8,206 nucleotides of DNA from DATLXH01 sp035576005. Its GTDB lineage: Bacteria; Acidobacteriota; Thermoanaerobaculia; Gp7-AA8. Each line of letters starts with the position of its first letter. Positions within the stretch are counted from its first letter, which is position 1. Position numbers and translations under genes: made by a program. Below, one piece after another: positions 6,205 to 8,206 of this stretch. The stretch is taken from contig DATLXH010000103.1 of the NCBI GenBank assembly GCA_035576005.1, forward strand, positions 1-8,206. The letters are read 5' to 3'. Below the pieces are notes generated by a model. That model was not told the origin of the DNA, ran no database searches, and saw only the letters and a program-made list of their open reading frames with translations.

Positions 6205-6508
6205 TTTCGGGATGCGGGTGTAGAGACGCCTTCAAGGCAGTGTTCGCCGCGTTCGAGCAGAGCGACATGTCACCCGAGCGGCTGCCCGGCAAAGTGCCGC
6301 GACTCCAGGAAAAGGAACGAGCTGTCGTCCCTGGGCCTGGGCGTGTGGGCGGAAGGGGCGAGGGACCTCTCAAGCTTCTACTCCGGTACCATCTATGCGA
6401 CGGCCGCAAGCGTAAAGCCGTGAAGGCCGCACCCCGTCATCACCGCCTTACCGTTGCCGAGCAGCGATCTCCCGCTTCTGATGACACCGATTCACTGACT
6501 GACGTGTT
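6205..6508. other. Unassigned region between the operon promoter and the IS
   Basis: About 300 bp without a convincing gene. Short open frames exist on both strands but start inside the promoter or run into the insertion sequence, and their translations are proline/arginine-rich with no family motif. A frame ending at 6423 holds a more protein-like stretch (ELSSLGLGVWAEGARDLSSF), so a gene remnant cannot be excluded. A small GCCTT-C-AAGGC palindrome lies at 6229-6239. No tRNA, CRISPR or riboswitch structure was recognised. Confidence 0.5.
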
Positions 6509-6541
6509 TGAGCCGCGAAGCGGCGTATCCCTCTCCCCGGC
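6509..6541. repeat. REP-like repeat, copy B, left part, split by the IS
   Basis: Positions 6509-6538 are the inverse of 207-236 with one mismatch, including the GCCGC/GCGGC small hairpin and the CCCTCTCCCC arm. The matching opposite arm, GGGAGAGGGG, lies beyond the insertion sequence at 8195-8204. Together they show that the IS sits in the loop of a hairpin equivalent to the one at 194-216. Confidence 0.75.
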
Positions 6542-6572
6542 GAGATCGTCTCAAAAGATTGTTGATGATAAT
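6542..6572 (+). repeat. Left terminal inverted repeat of the IS
   Basis: It begins GAGATCGTCTCAAA, matches the inverse of 8178-8191 perfectly for 14 bp, then shares TGATGAT (6563-6569) with the inverse of 8165-8171 after a one-base length difference. The tip is itself a small palindrome, GAGA-TCG-TCTC. The remaining 31 bp to the transposase start are AT-rich and probably hold its promoter, but no well-spaced -35/-10 pair stands out. Confidence 0.85.
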
Positions 6573-6603
6573 AAGATGCAATATTTCATGATACTATTAG
6601 GTC

Positions 6604-8013
6604 ATGAAAGCGATCGATGCGGATTTCACCAAGACGTTCTTGTTCCCGCTGGCACTTGAAGACTTTCTGCCACCGACCCATCCGGCACGGTTCATTCGTG
6701 AGTTTGCCGAGTACATCCTGCCGAATGTGGGTCTGGAGTGGAAGAACGAGGACGGCAAGGGACGGCCGCCTTACGCGGCGGGCCTGCTGTTCCGGGTCTG
6801 GCTTTATGGATATATGCATCGGATAACAACGGTGAGGAAGCTCGAAGCGGCTTGTCAGGAGCATATGGGATTGCTCTGGCTTACAGGCATGGAGATTCCG
6901 GATCACAACACCCTGTGGCGATTCTGGAATAAGAACCGGACGACGATTGAACGGGTTTTCCGACAGATGATGGAACTGGCGGTTCAGGCAGGGATGATCG
7001 GGTTGGCTTTGCATGCGGTGGACGGGACCAAGATCCAGGCTCAGGGCTCGACGCGGACCGCATGGAGTCGGCGAAAGCTCGACAAGTTCCTGGCTCGCCT
7101 CGATCAGCAGATCGCAGACATGGGGACCGCGATCGGCTCGCACGAGGCTGGTCAGGACGAGGGATACCGGCTTGGGGAGAAGCTGGCCAACAAGCAAGCG
7201 CTTCGCCAAACGATCGCAGAAAAGTTGCAAACCCTTACCTTTCACCAGACCGATGACATGAACCCCCATGAGCCAGAGGCGCAACTCATGAAAGGGGGCC
7301 GGCTTGGATACAACGCTCAGATGGTTGCTGACGCCAAGCACGGGATGATCGTGGCGCAGACCGTGGTCACGGATCCATTCGACCAGGGACATCTCATGCC
7401 GATGCTGGACCTGGTGGAAGAACAGCTTGGGCGCACAGCAACCGAGACGGTCGCCGACGGCGGATACAACACCGAGCAGACGTTCGTAGAAGCAGAAGCC
7501 AGGAACCGCTCGATCACGCTCGCTGCAGGTCCAGCAGATGCCGAGTCCAACCCGGACAAGCCGTATCACCCGAGCCGGTTCCACTATGACCAGGACAAAA
7601 ATGTGTTCCTCTGTCCCCAAGGACAGGAACTGGTGTTCGAGACAACCAAGAGCAAGGGCGAGGCTCGCAAGGTGGACGTCTACCGCTGCCTTTCCTGTGC
7701 GAACTGTCCTGTGGCACCGGCCTGCACGAGCTCTTCTCGCGGACGCACCATCGAGAGAAGCCAGCACCACCTGCTGGTCGAACGGAGCCGCCATAAGCGT
7801 AGATCGGAGTTGGGAAGGGCGAATCTCAAGAAGCGGTGCGTCGTGGGTGAGCGCCCCTTTGCGGTGATCAAACGCCATCTTGGTTTCGTCCGATTCCGCA
7901 GCGGTGGGCTACCGAATGCCTTGGCCGAATGGACTTGGATCTGCCTCACATTCAATCTGAAGATCCTGTTGGCTCACTGGCAACGCGAAGTCACCCGATC
8001 CGTGGCTTTCTAA
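6604..8013 (+). CDS. IS1182 family DDE transposase
   Basis: This transposase would cut and rejoin the ends of the surrounding element. The 469-residue protein starts with the family region FxxxLxDFLPPTHPARFI (about 12-31), which leads into GRPPYAAGLLFRVWLYGYM (53-71) and a helix-turn-helix-like stretch ending LTGMEIPDHNTLWRF (93-107). The RNase H-like core shows the three acidic residues: D140 in HAVDGTKIQ, D285 in VADGGYN and E416 in VGERPFAVIKRHLGF. Before the glutamate a cysteine cluster (C337, C362, C365, C368, C374) forms the probable zinc-binding insert of this family. The C-terminal segment (WTWICLTFNLKILL) is typical of DDE transposases. No frameshift or stop interrupts it. The ATG start is preceded by only a weak TAGG, consistent with low expression. 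It faces away from xseA. The long open frame antisense to it is a shadow. Confidence 0.93.
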   Translation: MKAIDADFTKTFLFPLALEDFLPPTHPARFIREFAEYILPNVGLEWKNEDGKGRPPYAAGLLFRVWLYGYMHRITTVRKLEAACQEHMGLLWLTGMEIPDHNTLWRFWNKNRTTIERVFRQMMELAVQAGMIGLALHAVDGTKIQAQGSTRTAWSRRKLDKFLARLDQQIADMGTAIGSHEAGQDEGYRLGEKLANKQALRQTIAEKLQTLTFHQTDDMNPHEPEAQLMKGGRLGYNAQMVADAKHGMIVAQTVVTDPFDQGHLMPMLDLVEEQLGRTATETVADGGYNTEQTFVEAEARNRSITLAAGPADAESNPDKPYHPSRFHYDQDKNVFLCPQGQELVFETTKSKGEARKVDVYRCLSCANCPVAPACTSSSRGRTIERSQHHLLVERSRHKRRSELGRANLKKRCVVGERPFAVIKRHLGFVRFRSGGLPNALAEWTWICLTFNLKILLAHWQREVTRSVAF

Positions 8014-8034
8014 CCCTCCGCTGCCACTCCTTTT

Positions 8035-8094
8035 GCCGAATCTCCGGTAAAGATCGTCATTTCTCCCAAATCTCCGGCGAGGATCGTCTTTTTG
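8035..8094 (+). repeat. Tandem 30-bp repeat near the IS right end
   Basis: Two units lie head to tail at 8035-8064 and 8065-8094, sharing TCTCCGG at 8041 and 8071 and then GATCGTC at 8052 and 8082. GATCGTC also forms part of the terminal inverted repeat (GAGATCGTCTC), so these may be extra transposase binding sites in the 178-bp tail after the gene. No protein is encoded here. The function is inferred from sequence similarity only. Confidence 0.6.
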
Positions 8095-8160
8095 CTTGTT
8101 TCGGCGACCAAGGCCCTCGTTCGCTCACGATCTGCTCCGCTCTGAAGCTCTCCGAGACAT

Positions 8161-8191
8161 CATAATCATCAGCGACATTTGAGACGATCTC
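8161..8191 (+). repeat. Right terminal inverted repeat of the IS
   Basis: It ends TTTGAGACGATCTC, the inverse of the left tip, with ATCATCA (8165-8171) matching the inner block of the left repeat. The adjoining bases 8192-8206 (CTCGGGAGAGGGGAG) are the far arm of the split REP-like hairpin, not part of the element. Confidence 0.85.
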
Positions 8192-8206
8192 CTCGGGAGA
8201 GGGGAG

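Larger units (their letters stand above)
6542..8191 (+). mobile_element. Complete IS1182-like insertion sequence, 1650 bp
   Basis: The element has inverted ends beginning GAGATCGTCTCAAA on both sides (14 bp perfect, then a second match at TGATGAT after a 6- or 7-nt gap) and encloses one transposase gene. The size and single-gene layout fit the IS1182 family. The flanks are the two arms of a REP-like hairpin (ending at 6541 and starting at 8192), so insertion was into the centre of an inverted repeat; no direct target duplication is evident. The ends appear intact and the transposase is full length, so the element may be active or recently inserted. The exact termini could differ by one or two bases, as flanking G and C residues partly extend the match. 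Confidence 0.85.

Noticed and set aside
6198..6659. A 153-codon plus-strand frame crossing into the IS
   Set aside because: It starts within the xseA promoter, runs through the REP repeat and the IS end, and shows no protein family features.
6586..7878. A 430-residue open frame antisense to the transposase
   Set aside because: It lies almost wholly opposite a transposase with clear DDE motifs, has no recognisable domain, and is the usual shadow of GC-rich coding sequence.

Overview
The window carries a conserved bacterial housekeeping operon on the minus strand, xseA-xseB-ispA-dxs-tlyA, whose outer flanks and two of whose inner gaps are occupied by repeats or mobile DNA. The gene order matches the exonuclease VII / isoprenoid / TlyA cluster known from Bacillus and many other phyla. 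GC-rich codon use, GTG and TTG starts, and a high load of palindromic repeats suggest a free-living GC-rich bacterium. The phylum cannot be fixed from this sequence; an acidobacterial or similar soil lineage is only an impression.

Layout from left to right. Positions 1-105 are the 3' end (domains V and VI) of a group II intron whose body lies outside the window. Positions 191-236 hold a REP-like double hairpin. Then, read right to left on the minus strand, come xseA (6169-4715), xseB (4740-4474), ispA (4206-3286), dxs (about 3166-1244) and tlyA (1010-273). Two copies of a roughly 184-bp full-length palindrome sit inside the operon: copy 2 (4217-4400) between xseB and ispA, and copy 1 (1014-1196) between dxs and tlyA. 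Upstream of xseA is a good sigma-70 type promoter whose predicted start point coincides with the GTG start codon. After about 300 bp of unassigned DNA, an intact 1650-bp IS1182-like insertion sequence (6542-8191) splits a second, inverted copy of the REP-like hairpin.

How the genes fit together. XseA and XseB are the two subunits of exonuclease VII and overlap by 26 nt. Dxs makes DXP, the entry metabolite of the MEP pathway, and IspA condenses the resulting C5 units into farnesyl (or geranylgeranyl) diphosphate. TlyA is an rRNA 2'-O-methyltransferase. All five genes are probably read from the promoter at 6176-6204, unless the palindromes or local promoters intervene.

The most interesting material is the pair of palindromes. 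Each folds end to end around a 4-nt loop. The stem sequences differ between copies, yet the two arms of each copy still match. In the outer arm of copy 2, every transition-type difference between arms gives a G-U pair in the operon-sense RNA but a mismatch in the opposite RNA. This points to an ERIC- or MITE-like repeat that may act, or be maintained, as a transcribed RNA hairpin.
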